Source: Nectonema munidae
Lineage: Eukaryota > Nematomorpha > Nectonematoida > Nectonematidae
Reading direction: 5' to 3'
Assembly (NCBI GenBank): GCA_030549495.1
Contig: JAUIRK010000461.1
Location: 496,001 to 560,000 of the forward strand
DNA length: 64,000 bases
How positions within the stretch are numbered: the first letter of the stretch is position 1; every line of letters starts with the position of its first letter. The position numbers and the translations under genes are program-made. Below, piece by piece: positions 44,994 through 55,926 of the stretch. A model generated the notes under the pieces. That model was not told the DNA's origin. It did not search any database and saw nothing but the letters and a program-made list of their open reading frames with translations.

Positions 44994-45140
44994 TCTGCTT
45001 TTCTCTTCTACTTTTAGGACAACCTATCTCTACCAACATCTGCATCTTCCTTAACCAACTCTCAAGCTTACGCGAGCATATCAGCTCACGCTGGAAAGTG
45101 CTTTGAAATCCACCTACCTACCTAACTACCTACCTACTTA

Positions 45141-46214
45141 TATTTTGTTTAATTTTATTTTTTTTCTTTGAAAAATAAAAAATTTTCTTTTAATTTTTTC
45201 GCATAGACATTTCAATCCCTTTTTTCCAAATTTTTTGAATTGACTAAATTTTTTGAAAAAAAATGGCTAATTTTTCAGAATTTTTTAATTATTTACAAAG
45301 ATAATTTAATTGGTAATCGAATTTTATTTTCAAAGTTTATGATAGATTTTATCCTTACTTTGAATTTGTTTAAATTTATGCTTTCAAATATTTAAATAAT
45401 AAAAGATCGAAACAGATTTAAACTAATATTTTTACCTCTTATTACTAGGTGATATAATTCTATTTGCTTTGTTTGTTATCATGGGCCTCTGTTTTTTGAA
45501 GTATCCTTTTTACTTTATGTAGTGATTCTAACAGAATTTACTCTCAACATGGCATTATTTTATTCTATCTATTGAGTAACTGAAATTCAAAGGAAAATTT
45601 ATATCCTAAAATCATTGATACCTTATAGTTAAAATAGTTTTTATTTAATATTTTCATTACTATTTTGTCTGTTCAGAAAAATTGAATATACTTTATTGAG
45701 ACTTAACTTTTAAAGTGTACCATTCATTCACTTTATTATGCTTTTATACAAACATTTCAACTATCATGCTTTTAATGTTTTAATATTGTGTAGGGAAGGG
45801 CATAGAGAACTTTTGAGGAGCAAGCGAGACATGGGGCTTTGTCCCTTACTATCGTGGGTGCGCTTTTATGTCAACTTTAGATAACGATGCGAAAGGTAGG
45901 CAAATAATGACTCCTTAACCTATTTATTTTTCTCTCAATTTGTAAAACATGTTTAAAATTACAATAATTATAATAGAAAAAAATAAACATTTATTTTTAT
46001 TATTTAAAGTTTTTACACACCTTAGATACATAAAAATTATAAGAACAAATAAAATTCCCATTATTATTCCATTTTCTATTATTCATATGGCTAGTTAGCA
46101 ATAATCTGAAAATATAAAGCACTAAAGTATATATTTTCTAATTTTTTTAAAAGGTCAATTTGACCCTAACAAGCGTTAAAGGGTAATCATTTTTCACAGA
46201 CGTTCTAGTGTATG
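45141..46214. other. no gene seen
   Basis: AT-rich spacer between LINE-A and the duplicated PABP 3' end. No coding frame, RNA gene or clear repeat found. Confidence 0.6.
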
Positions 46215-46253
46215 ATGTGTTTTTATATTAATTCGATGTTTGCTTTTTTTAGC

Positions 46254-46305
46254 TTACTGAAGGTGTTGATGAAATTCGTAACAGCCAATTCTTACTGTCC
46301 TAAAT
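46254..46305 (+). pseudogene. duplicated PABP terminal exon
   Basis: The acceptor TTTTTTTAG is followed by CTTACTGAAGGTGTTGATGA and the rest of the PABP last exon, stop and 3' UTR. A short deletion (CGTAACAGCC against CGCAACAAAGCC) changes the frame. No other PABP exon is nearby, so this is a non-functional fragment. Splicing from the PABP donor at 28003 over about 18 kb to this acceptor is conceivable but not shown. Confidence 0.85.
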
Positions 46306-47599
46306 AATATATCAACTACATTATCTTAGTTTCATTTTGTTGACTTGTATTATTAAATAAAATAAGATTTCCTTTTCTTACTAAATTGTTATATCATTCT
46401 TAATTACTTTTGTGCTCTGCGGAGTATTTTAAATGCCTTAAGAAAGCATTCGTTCACTCGTCTTGTACGGTTTGTTGAAATTTATGTTCTTACAAATATT
46501 GACAGTGTAATGGCTGTGAGTAGCTTTAAAAACGACGGGTTATAACAGGTTTTCAAAATTTCCATGAAAACCGAGACAGATTCTTAATGTTTTTTGTTTC
46601 TATTCAATATTTTTTAATTATAAAAATATTTCATATGGAATCATTGTTGAAAAGTGATAGACTTGAAGACAACAGTTTATTTGTAGAGTGATAAAATATT
46701 TCTTTCTGATTGAATAGATGAAACAGTCTTCTTTTTATGATCCTGATAAAGCTTCGATGCAAAAAATAGTTCTTGAAAATTGGGTTTTCAAAAAGTTGTT
46801 AAATCTTTACCCCCCTTAAAAATTATTCTAAATTTTGTATGCTCTAATGATGTTCCTCTACTTAAAACCGACGTATCCATGACTTTACATGAAAAACCAG
46901 AGAATAATTAAAATAATTTTTTTCAGTTGAACACAAAAATTTTGTTTGTTATTTCCTTTTTATATTCTTGAAGATAAAGGAAATAACCAACAAAGATTCA
47001 TTATTTTGCTTTCAAACTTCGACAATCTTTCTTTATCTAAAACTTAGTCTGCAAATTAAAATCAAGATTATTTAAAGGAATATAAAAAAACTGCCAGTAA
47101 AATTGCACAAGAAGAATTAAAAATGAATTTTTTTCAAGATATAAAATTCTGGTATGGTAGTCTTGAACACTAAATTTAAATTTTTTAAAGCTACATTTAT
47201 GTCATTCTAGTATTGAAAAAAATAGGGATCCTGTATTTTGTGCTCGGTTTTTTTGGGGAAGTGGAATCGTACAAAATTTTTGCATCTTCCCATTAACCCT
47301 ATAAATGACGGGGGTCCATTTTTGAGGCAGGCTTTTTTATTATTCTTTTTTTGCAGGGGGGAGGGGGCTTAAAAAGTTTAAAACAAAACAAATAAATTCA
47401 GTCAAACCGAAGCAAACTAATCTGTAATGTATTTACTTTAATTATAAACAATTTTACAATATTTCTAATCCCTTTCATTGAATATTGAAGTTTGAAAGAT
47501 TTAAGAAAACTTTATTACACTATATTGAATAAAACTAATTTTTTATCCATTTTTCTAATAATTGCCTATTTTGTATATAACACAGAATAAAGAGGTTAA

Positions 47600-47695
47600 A
47601 TGTGGTATTTTCATCAATAAAGCACTAATGCGCCGCTTAATTTAGGAAGATTTGGTAATCGAACCCGAGATGATCGGATTTCAAGATTGTTTCGA
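47600..47695 (-). mobile_element. SINE-2 fragment
   Basis: Inverted, it contains the B box GGGTTCGATTACC and the body GCGGCGCATTAGTGCTTTAT, matching the SINE-2 copy at 15228-15375. It lies inside the minus-strand piggyBac element. Confidence 0.55.
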
Positions 47696-47940
47696 CATTT
47701 CAAAAAATTATGTAAAAACCTATTTTTTTCGAGAATTGACTAAATCAATGGGTCATAGTTTAACTGGGTACAGATTATTCAACCTTTACAGAGTTTGAAT
47801 AAAAAAGTTAATAATTTTTTTTATTAAAAAGTTGTGTATTTTGAAGATATAAAGAAAATACATGTAGACATAAGCTGAAACATGAATGTAATTTATTTAA
47901 AAAAGTACAAAAAATGCGATGATAACATAATGAAAATTAC

Positions 47941-49861
47941 TTAATCAATTAATAACCACACAAATATGATCAAGATTTTTGATTGACATTGCTGCTTAAT
48001 TTTTTTCAACTTGTCTTTAAGTCGCTTGTAGTTATTTCCTGAAATAGACTTTAAACATTTATCACATCTAACCGTTCCAGTTTTTTCCAAAAAATTAGTG
48101 GTATGTGATTGAGGTGTACTGTCTGATGAGCCACAAATAGTTGTGATTTTTGATTTGATTCTAGTAAAAAGTCCACAACTAGGTATTGATTTTATATAAG
48201 GATACACTAAAGACTTAACGAGCTTTATGCCAAAAGAAAATGTATCAATTTTTCTAGGATCCGTTGAGTTTTTCAAACAGAAAACAGTTCCCACATTAAC
48301 TCTTGCTGTATCTAGTATAAAACTCCAAGTTTTTATGGTCCATTTTTTAGTTTTTCTATTACACGTAACATAAGAAATACGCTGGTCGAATATATCAACT
48401 CCACCTTTTGTATAGTCATACAATTTATACAAAGCAGGTTTCTTTACTTCATCTTTAGGAAGTTTTAGAATGGGAGGCTTTGATGACGCGATTGAAATGT
48501 TTTTATTCCCAGTCTTTCTTTTAACTACATAACTATGTAAACTTAACGTTTTAAAAATGTTTTTTTCCACAAAACTTTGTAGGAAACATTTTCTCTATCG
48601 GTCATTGAGATAAATTCTTTAGGAACACCTTTTCTTGTAGGCATAATTGTTCCTAAACAAGTTATTTTTCCTTAAACAACCATTCAATTAATTTTAAAGA
48701 TGTGTAGAACCTATCTAATGTAATATTTCTACCTTCTATCTTACTAGATCTCTTGACTTTATTTATTAACTCTTTAACAGTTTCCTCACTTTTGTTTACA
48801 TAATATGGGTCTTCACCTTTAATGTGTCTACCAGCATAAATACTTGATTGGTATGTGAAGGCATATTCAACACTACAAAGGGATCTAAATAACAGTCCAT
48901 ATTTTGCTGGTTTAAGTGGGCTATATACTTGAAATTTTACAGCAGTCCTAGATGGATACAAAGATTCATCTTTTGTTAAAAAAGAAGTTAGATTGACCCA
49001 TTTACAACAGTTTTCATTAAACATTTCAAAAAATCACGAAATGCAGCAAATCTATCAAACTTCCACCCTTCCCCTCTCGTCGATACTAAATCAAAACACA
49101 AATGCTTATTCAAAAAGTAAAATCTCTTCATGCTCATGGTGCAAGTAAATATAGGGCAACTTAAATCTGACAAAAATTTCCCCCTGAGACAGTTTTGCTT
49201 GAGCAAAGCTGTCAAATAAGTCAGCCCTATATACGCATGCAATTCTTCAATGTCTACGACCCATATATGAGGATACCTAACATCGTCAATTTTTTCTCTA
49301 TTGTATTCTATGATATAAACATTTGTAATATGAATTATTTCCTTTAAAATTGAGTCACTTAAAAACAAATTTAAAGACTTTTTGGAAATGATGCTAGGAC
49401 ATCCGATTTGAGCCCCCTCTTATTATATTTTCGCTACCTTGTCTACATACATTTACTGGCCAAACAGTATACAATAATAGTTCTCCATCGATTATCCCTT
49501 CTTTCTAAAGAACTAGCTCTCATTACGCATTTAAAAGTTCCCTCTATTACTTCAGGAATTCTATCAAATCTATTTTCATCTATGGAAAACAAAAATCTAC
49601 GCCGAGTTCCAAGATTCTCTCCAATACTTATGGTAGTTTGATTGAGGTCGTTGTTTTCTAACTCTTTAGAAACTTCACTCTCTTCTGATGAACAAAGTTC
49701 TTCATAGATTGATTCAAAATCATTTTACTAGATTTTGATGTTGAAAAATCTTGATCTTGGAATATTTGAAATATGTTATCAACACTCTGTGGCTCTTCAG
49801 CGCAGACATATTTGGACGAACCTTCATTTTTTCTTTTTATTGTATTTCTAATACCAGACAT
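47941..49861 (-). pseudogene. piggyBac transposase, minus strand
   Basis: The N-terminal leader is at 49861-49658 (acidic and Ser-rich). The core at 49368-48988 includes HIWVVDIEELHAYIGLTYL and MSMKRFYFLNKHLCFD. The next frame, 49024-48662, has LTKDESLYPSRT (first Asp, in the KDES variant), PLKPAKYGLLFRSLC and ITLDRFYTSLKLIEW (second Asp). The 48570-47941 frame has YDYTKGGVDIFDQRI (third Asp), NRKTKKWTIKTWSFILD and a C-terminal Cys cluster (CDKCLKS). Frame changes lie near 49650-49400, 49000 and 48600. All three catalytic aspartates are recognisable, but the gene is broken. It is closer to full length than the copies at 30538 and 51025. Confidence 0.85.
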
Positions 49862-49869
49862 GCTACAAG

Positions 49870-51004
49870 TTTTTAAGAAAATGCTAGTATACTAACGATA
49901 AAATGCAGTAATCAAAAATCAAAATTGAGTACAGAATAATTTGTGAATTGAGTGTGACGTATAAAACACAGAAAGTAATACACATGATTTCTTATGTAAG
50001 TTCAGTAAATACCACATCAACATGCAAGGACAAACATATATCTCAAGTGTATTACAAATCATGCACTTTGTTTATGTATGAATAATCACTACAGATTAAG
50101 AAAAATTATTGCGTTATATAAGAGTGTAACAGAAATCATCGTTCCATTGCTAAGTTTTTTTTGCTATAGTTTTTTCTATGAGAGTTGGAAATATAAAGCC
50201 CTTATGCTATCAACAATAGAAGAATAGGAAAAATTATTTGATGTAAGCGTCTAGTTGCGCAACAGGTGATGCTCATTGTCACGCAATAAGCATTACCAAT
50301 AGAATAAAAACTGCTATATTTTCACACAATAAATCTAAAAATGTTTAACGTAAAGTGTTTCTACCTTGCTTGTTTAAAGTGAAGTTTTTTTTCAAAAATT
50401 TGTCATTTTTTCAAAAAAGATAAAGGTTCCATAGAATTTTTCATCAAAACGGCACAAACTTCTGTCTCTGATATCAAATTATGCTTCATGATAGCCACAT
50501 TGACAATTGAACACGCGGTGCTGCAAATCAAAACCAACGATCCAACAATCTGAACGCACATTATCCAAAAAACGTGCTAATGTCTGTAAACGAGGCTATA
50601 TCTCATTTTTTTTTTATCTTTTTCATAAACGCAAGGCAAAAAATTCCAAACAAATTTTTATATATCAAAAGGTCAATGACCTCTTACTCAGTTGATGTTT
50701 TTTGAAATTTTCCGAAGTAAAAGTAACAGAAAATGCATAATGCTTAATTTCTGATTAAAAAAGATGCTTTTTTAAGTAAAAATTATTCAAAACTATAAGA
50801 AAAAAAGGCACCATAATTTTTGATATGATTTATTCACAACATATATATTGACTGTATTTCATTTAAGAAAAAGATGAAATTATTTCTAAATAATCAAAAA
50901 TAGTCATTTGGAAAAAGCCAAGAAAGGACAATTAAGTTAAGTTATTAGTTAATTAGAATTTTAAAGAGGGGGAAATCTACCCCTCCCCCTTGCATCAATT
51001 ACGG
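49870..51004. other. piggyBac 5' flank and internal non-coding part
   Basis: AT-rich sequence upstream of the minus-strand transposase start, up to the TTAA at 51005. It would contain the transposase promoter. I see no further gene. Confidence 0.5.
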
Positions 51005-51024
51005 TTAAAAAACTTTAAAAGAAA

Positions 51025-52500
51025 TGTTTTCAGCTAACAATTTAGATTCAAGTAATAAGTTTATCACCCTTCATGAAGCACAAGAGCATGCATTATCATA
51101 AAGTTGTAAAAACATTGTTATTCTTTATCTAGTATCTGCAAATCTTCTTCAAGATAGTGATACTGAAAATATTCTTGATCAATTTTTTGATGATGTACTT
51201 TTGGGGCCAGATAGAGAAATAATGGTAGATTATAGTTGCTGTGAAAATGGAAATAACAATGCTTTCATACAATTCTAAAAAAAAATTAAAACAGATATAT
51301 AATTGTGGTTGGTTGGTTGGAGATATCAAAGCACTTTCAGCCATAAGGCTATATGCTCGCATTATGCTTAATATGGTTAATCCCAATTTTTGTGAATTTG
51401 TTTTTAGAGTTGGGAGCCTTGGGGATCGAACCCCTGACCTTCAAACGTTAAGCTGAGAGGTACACCCTAACAACCATTGAGGCTAATATAATTGTGGAAT
51501 AAAAATGAATTTTATCAAGAATATAACTTCAACCAAAATTGTGAATCCAGATCTTTTGAAAAGTCACTTCGATATATGTAAATTTTTATGACTGATCCTT
51601 TGATTTCAAATATTGTAGAACAAACTTAATTGCATGAAAGACTTGATAAAAATAATGGTAACTTTGATATTTTTTTTATGAGGAATTAATTTCGATTTTT
51701 TTGAATAATTATTTTTTCTGATTATCACTCTTTGGCATCAGAAAACGATTATTGGTGAAACCAAACGGATTTAAGTGTACCTATCGTTTCTGAAGCTTTA
51801 ACTTCTAAGAGTTTTTTTTTACAAATAAAGTCTATGATTCATCTTGTAGATAATGTAAAACTTGAAAACACTAAAAAATAAAATGGCCAAAGTTGCACTG
51901 TTACATGGCAGTTTAAATAAGTCTTTTGTAAAACATGATAATTTCCCCAAGTTTTTCAGTATTGACGAACCCATGATTCCTTACTTGGTAAGACATAGCT
52001 ACAAAATGTTTATAAATGGCAAATTAATTAAGTTTGGATACAAAATTTGATCTTACCTTTGATTTTTATAGCGATAGAATTGTATATTTTTGTAGATGAA
52101 TGATAACTATGTCGTAAGCATTGAAAAAAAATTCACTACACATATACAAGTTGAAACTGTAAAACCTCGAAATAAAAAAGAAACAGGTAGATGCTAGATA
52201 GACTTCTGAGTTCTTATTGTCCAATAATTCTAAGTAAAAAGTGATATTCGCAGACATGTTTCAGTTATATCAGTGTGCCAAATCCATTGTCAAGTAACAG
52301 AAAGTGCAATGCGTCATTTTTAGTTCAGACGAGAAATCGACATTTGTCTACTAAATTTACCCATGAATTTACGAAAAAAGTTTCTAGGGGAACAATACCA
52401 AATTTTCGTCAAGAAAATCGATTTGATAAAACTTGCCATTTCAAATTATCAACGACATAAGAAATATACATAGTGTGTCAAAAAACACAGTTTAGTTTGT
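51025..52500 (+). pseudogene. piggyBac transposase relic, copy 2
   Basis: This is the duplicate of 30538-31790. The catalytic-domain part is better preserved here: FPKFFSIDEPMIPYLVRHSY then KMFINGKLIKFGYKI (51955-52050), close to the consensus SIDE.MVPY.GRHS.K. Other parts are broken, and a SINE interrupts the N-terminal region at 51309-51485. Confidence 0.75.
51309..51485 (-). mobile_element. SINE-1: tRNA-derived, with LINE-A type 3' tail
   Basis: A perfect 12-bp target duplication ATATAATTGTGG flanks it (51297-51308, 51486-51497), and the duplicate at 30816 shows the empty site. On the minus strand the head is tRNA-like: an A-box-like TGGTTGTTAGGGTG and a B box GGGGTTCGATCCCC (plus-strand 51421-51434). 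The 3' part reads GCGAGCATAT, AGCC-TTAT-GGCT, GAAAGTGCTTTGATATC and ends in TCCAACCAACC repeats. This mirrors LINE-A (GCGAGCATAT, CAGC-TCAC-GCTG, GAAAGTGCTTTGAAATC, CCTACC repeats). RNA polymerase III would transcribe it, and the LINE machinery would mobilise it. Confidence 0.92.
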
Positions 52501-52839
52501 TAAAAATGTAATGCAAGGTTGCATCCTTACAAAAATTTAATATGTTTTTAAATGTATCATAAAAATTTTTTAAAAGATTTATTTGACCAATAAATTTTAT
52601 TTGAATAATAATATTTAATAAAAAGTTTCAAATAAGATAGTTTTTAATATTTTTTCAAAAATTTCTGGTATTAAGGCAATGTTCCCACATAGGAACACGG
52701 CTATTTTTAAAAAATTATGAAACATTATTCCATAAAATTTACACATCTATAGTCTCAATATTGAAAAATTTTATTAGTAATTTAAATTTTATGAGCTTTA
52801 TCGAAACTAATCTCATGCCGCCTTAATTTTGGTATAAAT

Positions 52840-53229
52840 TAATCACCAAAATTTAGTATATTAAATAAATTTACATAAGCCAAAAAAGTGGAATTATAAT
52901 ATATTTTGATGTTTATATTTGACATTGATTGATTTTCATGAAAAATAAATGAAACTATCAGATTCACAATCAATTATTTAGGTTCACGCGAGAGTTTTGT
53001 TAAAATATTCAATATTTTAAGAAAAAAGGCGCTCCTTCTGTCAAGGACGAAATAAAAATAGCTTGTCACTAATAGAACATTTTAAATTAAAAATATATAA
53101 TACTTAAAAAATTGTAAATAATTACGTTTTTTATTATGATAGTCTGGAAAAGAGTATCTATAATTGAATGAATAGAACAGACATTTATTTCTACTCAACC
53201 AATATTATATTCCTATAAAGAAGTATCAA
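52840..53229. other. no gene seen
   Basis: AT-rich spacer between the duplicate and the foldback element. Confidence 0.5.
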
Positions 53230-54155
53230 ATTAAATACACTGGTCAATATGATTGTCATCCCCAACATATATACTATGATGATTCATCTCTATCCTGTAT
53301 ACTACGATGGTGCATCTCCAACCTGTATACTACGATGGTTTCTATTCCATGTACATGACTAGGAAGACAATGTTCAACTTTCTATTTATATTTTGCTTGA
53401 TGTAAGATTTGATATACCTCTTTCGGATTACAAAAGTTGTTTTAAATAATATATTTTTAAAATAATTAAAATAATATTGTGTAATCAAAGAATCGAAAAA
53501 TATTCTTTAAAAAATCAAAAAATATTTAACTTTCTGTTCATATATTGCTAGATGTAAGATTTGATATACCTCATTCTGGGAAACGATGTTACATAAGTTA
53601 TTACCTATATTTTTTTGCAATTTTTTCACGATATTAAATAATATATTTGTTAAATAATCAAAATGAAAATCTGTCAGTGCCCGCGCTGAAGCAAAATTTC
53701 AAGGGGGGCTGAAATAGGGCAAAGAAACATATTTGCAAAAAATTTATTTCCTATATTACTTTATATCCTATATTACTTTGGTGAAAAGCATGAAGTACTT
53801 CTGTATAAAAACCTATAGAAATCTCATATTATACATACACATACACCAGCATTTATATAAGATTATTGTGTACAATTTTTGCTTTTTTATTTTTCCTTTA
53901 AAAAGTGCATGGGGCAAAACCAAAAATTTTAGGGGGGGGGGGCAAAGATTAATACAGGGGGGGGGGGCACGTGCCCCAAAATTATATAGGTAGCGCGGGC
54001 ACTGAAATCTGTAATAAAAGAATCGAAAATATTCTTCAAAAAATCAAAAAATATTTATTCTTTTTAAATATTCCCCTTACTTTTAGAATAAAAAGATAAA
54101 CGTAGTTTGTCAACTCATTTTTATCAAATCATGCATATAAACTGGAGCCAACGAT
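53230..54155. mobile_element. foldback/minisatellite element, copy 2 (inverted)
   Basis: It is similar to 24666-25634 in opposite orientation: 28-bp minisatellite units (53255-53345), the TGAGGTATATCAAATCTTAC block, the TTCGATTCTTTGATTAC block and the inverted-arm region at 54073-54155. The arms are partly lost (CCCCTTACTTTTA left, GGAGCCAACGAT right). The loop between them is inverted relative to the rest of the element when compared with copy 1. A hAT MITE is inserted at 53675-54004. Confidence 0.7.
53675..54004. mobile_element. hAT MITE, 330 bp
   Basis: The terminal inverted repeats CAGTGCCCGCGCT and AGCGCGGGCACTG are perfect (13 bp). The flanks are a perfect 8-bp duplication AAATCTGT (53667-53674, 54005-54012), the hAT signature. 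The interior has poly-G runs (about 53932-53942, 53957-53967) and no real coding frame. Confidence 0.93.
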
Positions 54156-54338
54156 ATATTATATCTTTTCAAGTTAGAAGCAAAAGTAGGAACATGTTCT
54201 TTAGAATTACCACCACCAGAAACACTAATTCCACGCTAAAGATATGCTATTGTCGGAAAGCAAAATCATAAAGAACTCTTAGATTTTTGATCAGTTAACA
54301 AACAGGAAAAGTAAGTTTAAAATAATTTTATCGGACTT

Positions 54339-54387
54339 AAGGAGTCAGAGTGCGATAAAAAATTCCGATTTTGACTCCGACTCCTTG
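54339..54387. repeat. short hairpin related to the GGGCTGTGG hAT MITE
   Basis: AAGGAGTCAGAG and CTCCGACTCCTTG form an imperfect inverted repeat of the GGAGTCGGAG type found in the MITE at 20743-20978. Its ends are not resolved. Confidence 0.4.
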
Positions 54388-54524
54388 TACTTTGAAGAAT
54401 CCTAATTTCAGGCAAGCATTTTATAGGCTTGAAGTAAAACATTTAGACAAGTTTTACTGTTTTCACTCTTCTTTCCTAGTCCAAAATATTAAAAAAAAAT
54501 CATTAAAGTATTTTCGATCAAAAC

Positions 54525-54695
54525 TATTGCCTTGAACATTACTTAATAAGTATTTTTTTTGAAGTATTGATCTTAAATTTTTAGAATTTATAATCCTAAT
54601 TATATTATAAATTATAATATATTTTTTTCATTTTTCTTTATTTAAATTTTTGTCCCATTTTTGTTCCAAGTTTGGGCGTTTTATTTTTTTAATTT
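54525..54695. repeat. block similar to 39005-39160
   Basis: A shared, collinear block (TTGAACATTACT onward; GAAGTATTGATCT; TTTTGTCCCATTTTTGTTCC) lies just upstream of CTU1. It may be a further part of the segmental duplication or a dispersed repeat. Confidence 0.6.
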
Positions 54696-54785
54696 AATTC
54701 ACTTTTCCCTTCTTAAATTCTTATTTCAAAAATTTTTAAAATAATTTTTTTATTTTTTAGTAGCCAATATCAAGGTATAGTAACT

Positions 54786-55832
54786 ATGAAAAACTGCTTT
54801 TACTGTAAAATAGCGATTGCAACTATTAAAAGACCTAAAAATGGAATGTCTGTCTGTAAAGAATGTTTCTTTAATGTCTTCGAAAATGAAATACATGAAA
54901 CAATTGTAGATAATAAACTTTTTAACTATGGTGAAAGAGTCTGTATTGGAGCTTCTGGTGGAAAGGATTCAACTGTCTTAATTCATTTATTAAATCTATT
55001 AAATGAAAAACATAACTATGGTTTAAAGTTGCTTTTACTTTCTATTGATGAAGGTATATCGGGTTATCGAGATGATTCTATAGATACTGTTAAACAGAAT
55101 GAAAGATATTATGGTCTTCCTCTTCGTATAATATCTTATAAAGAATTATATGGCTGGACAATGGATGAGATTGTTAAGAAAATAGGTTCAAGGAACAACT
55201 GCACAGTATGTGGGGTTTTTAGACGTCAAGCTTTAGATAGAGGTGCTCAAATACTTTTGGCAAATAAGATTGTAACTGGACATAATGCAGATGATATTTG
55301 TGAATCTATTTTGATGAATGTATTTAGAGGAGATATTTCTAGATTAGTGAGATGTCCAGATATTGTTACTGGAGAAAGTATTAATGCTTCAGAAATATCC
55401 TGTTCATGCAATGATGCTTTACAAGAAGAAGATTACTCGGTAAGTAGATCTAAACCTTTTAAGTACACATATCAAAAAGAAATAGTGCTCTACGCAAGAT
55501 TTAAAAAGTTGGCATATTTTACCACAGAATGCACATACTCTCCAAATTCCTTTAGGGCTCATGTTCGTTCATACCTCAAAGATTTAGAAAGAATGGATCC
55601 TTCATGTATACTGCGAATAATTTCTTCAGGCGAATTTATATCTTATAATTTTAGAAACCAGATCTCCCACTCGAATTCTACATCTTTAATTAAGTGTTCT
55701 AGATGTCATTATATTTCAAGTAATAGTGTGTGCAAAGCCTGTAAATTAATTGAAGGCTTTAATACTGATCAACCTTTATTAGGGATTCTTAAGTCATCTA
55801 AATTTAATAAAATAAAAAATGTTTTACCATAA
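54786..55832 (+). CDS. CTU1: cytoplasmic tRNA 2-thiolation protein 1 (CTU1/NCS6)
   Basis: CTU1, with CTU2, adenylates and thiolates the wobble uridine of tRNA Lys, Glu and Gln in the cytoplasm, taking sulfur from URM1. The 348-aa frame matches the usual family length. An N-terminal zinc motif has C4, C7, C24 and C27. The PP-loop GASGGKDS (55-62) binds [23 protein letters not shown] (135-154) holds the central CXXC, and TGHNADD (164-170) follows. [20 protein letters not shown] and [12 protein letters not shown] are family hallmarks. The C-terminal zinc motif has C304, C307, C316 and C319. The Met at 54786 gives the expected N-terminus. A TTTTTTAG just upstream (near 54760) could be the acceptor of a leader intron. 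The coding part is intronless. AATAAA is at 55840-55845. Confidence 0.96.
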   Translation: MKNCFYCKIAIATIKRPKNGMSVCKECFFNVFENEIHETIVDNKLFNYGERVCIGASGGKDSTVLIHLLNLLNEKHNYGLKLLLLSIDEGISGYRDDSIDTVKQNERYYGLPLRIISYKELYGWTMDEIVKKIGSRNNCTVCGVFRRQALDRGAQILLANKIVTGHNADDICESILMNVFRGDISRLVRCPDIVTGESINASEISCSCNDALQEEDYSVSRSKPFKYTYQKEIVLYARFKKLAYFTTECTYSPNSFRAHVRSYLKDLERMDPSCILRIISSGEFISYNFRNQISHSNSTSLIKCSRCHYISSNSVCKACKLIEGFNTDQPLLGILKSSKFNKIKNVLP

Positions 55833-55839
55833 GGTTTTA

Positions 55840-55845
55840 AATAAA
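55840..55845 (+). terminator. CTU1 poly(A) signal
   Basis: AATAAA lies eight bases after the CTU1 stop codon, followed by T-rich sequence. Confidence 0.6.
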
Positions 55846-55926
55846 ATCTTTTAAGTTAATTTTTACACTTTTTTTATCTGTTGTAGAGCCAAAGAGCAAT
55901 GTTGCTAACTATATAGATTTTCTTAT

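Larger units (their letters stand above)
40060..45140 (+). mobile_element. LINE-A: near-complete R1/I-type LINE with RNase H
   Basis: A leader (start uncertain, near 40060), ORF1 (40199-41278), ORF2 (41272-44993) and a 3' tail ending in CCTA repeats (45112-45140) are present in the standard order. The tail has a hairpin CAGC-TCAC-GCTG followed by GAAAGTGCTTTGA. LINE-B is a truncated relative. The tail is shared with the SINE at 51309-51485. Only one frame change is seen in ORF2, so the copy is young or recently active. The sense strand is strikingly C-rich and G-poor compared with neighbouring DNA. Confidence 0.9.
47297..51004 (-). mobile_element. piggyBac transposon inserted in the duplicate
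   Basis: TTAA occurs at 47293-47296 and 51005-51008. The ends (left CCCTATAAATGACGGGGG; right, inverted, CCGTAATTGATGCAAGGGGG) are roughly similar, and both sides carry a GCA(A/G)GGGGGAGGGG motif just inside. The interior carries a minus-strand piggyBac transposase (49861-47941). The left tip also resembles the older piggyBac end at 30502, so the exact left border is ambiguous. Confidence 0.7.
46215..52835. repeat. segmental duplication, copy 2 (split)
   Basis: The segments 46215-47296 and 51005-52835 match 29523-32210 in order and orientation. Between them lies a 3.7-kb minus-strand piggyBac element, and a SINE is inserted at 51309-51485. The copy ends near the shared CTCATGCCGCCTTAA segment at about 52820. 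It lacks a roughly 100-bp stretch corresponding to about 31990-32100. Confidence 0.88.

Noticed and set aside
51241-51456. Open frame of 71 codons across 51241-51456
   Set aside because: It runs from a piggyBac relic into the SINE insertion and is a chimera by chance.
51421-51485. Possible true tRNA gene (B box GGGGTTCGATCCCC on the minus strand)
   Set aside because: It is the head of a SINE with a 12-bp target duplication and a LINE-type tail, and the empty site is visible in the other duplicate.
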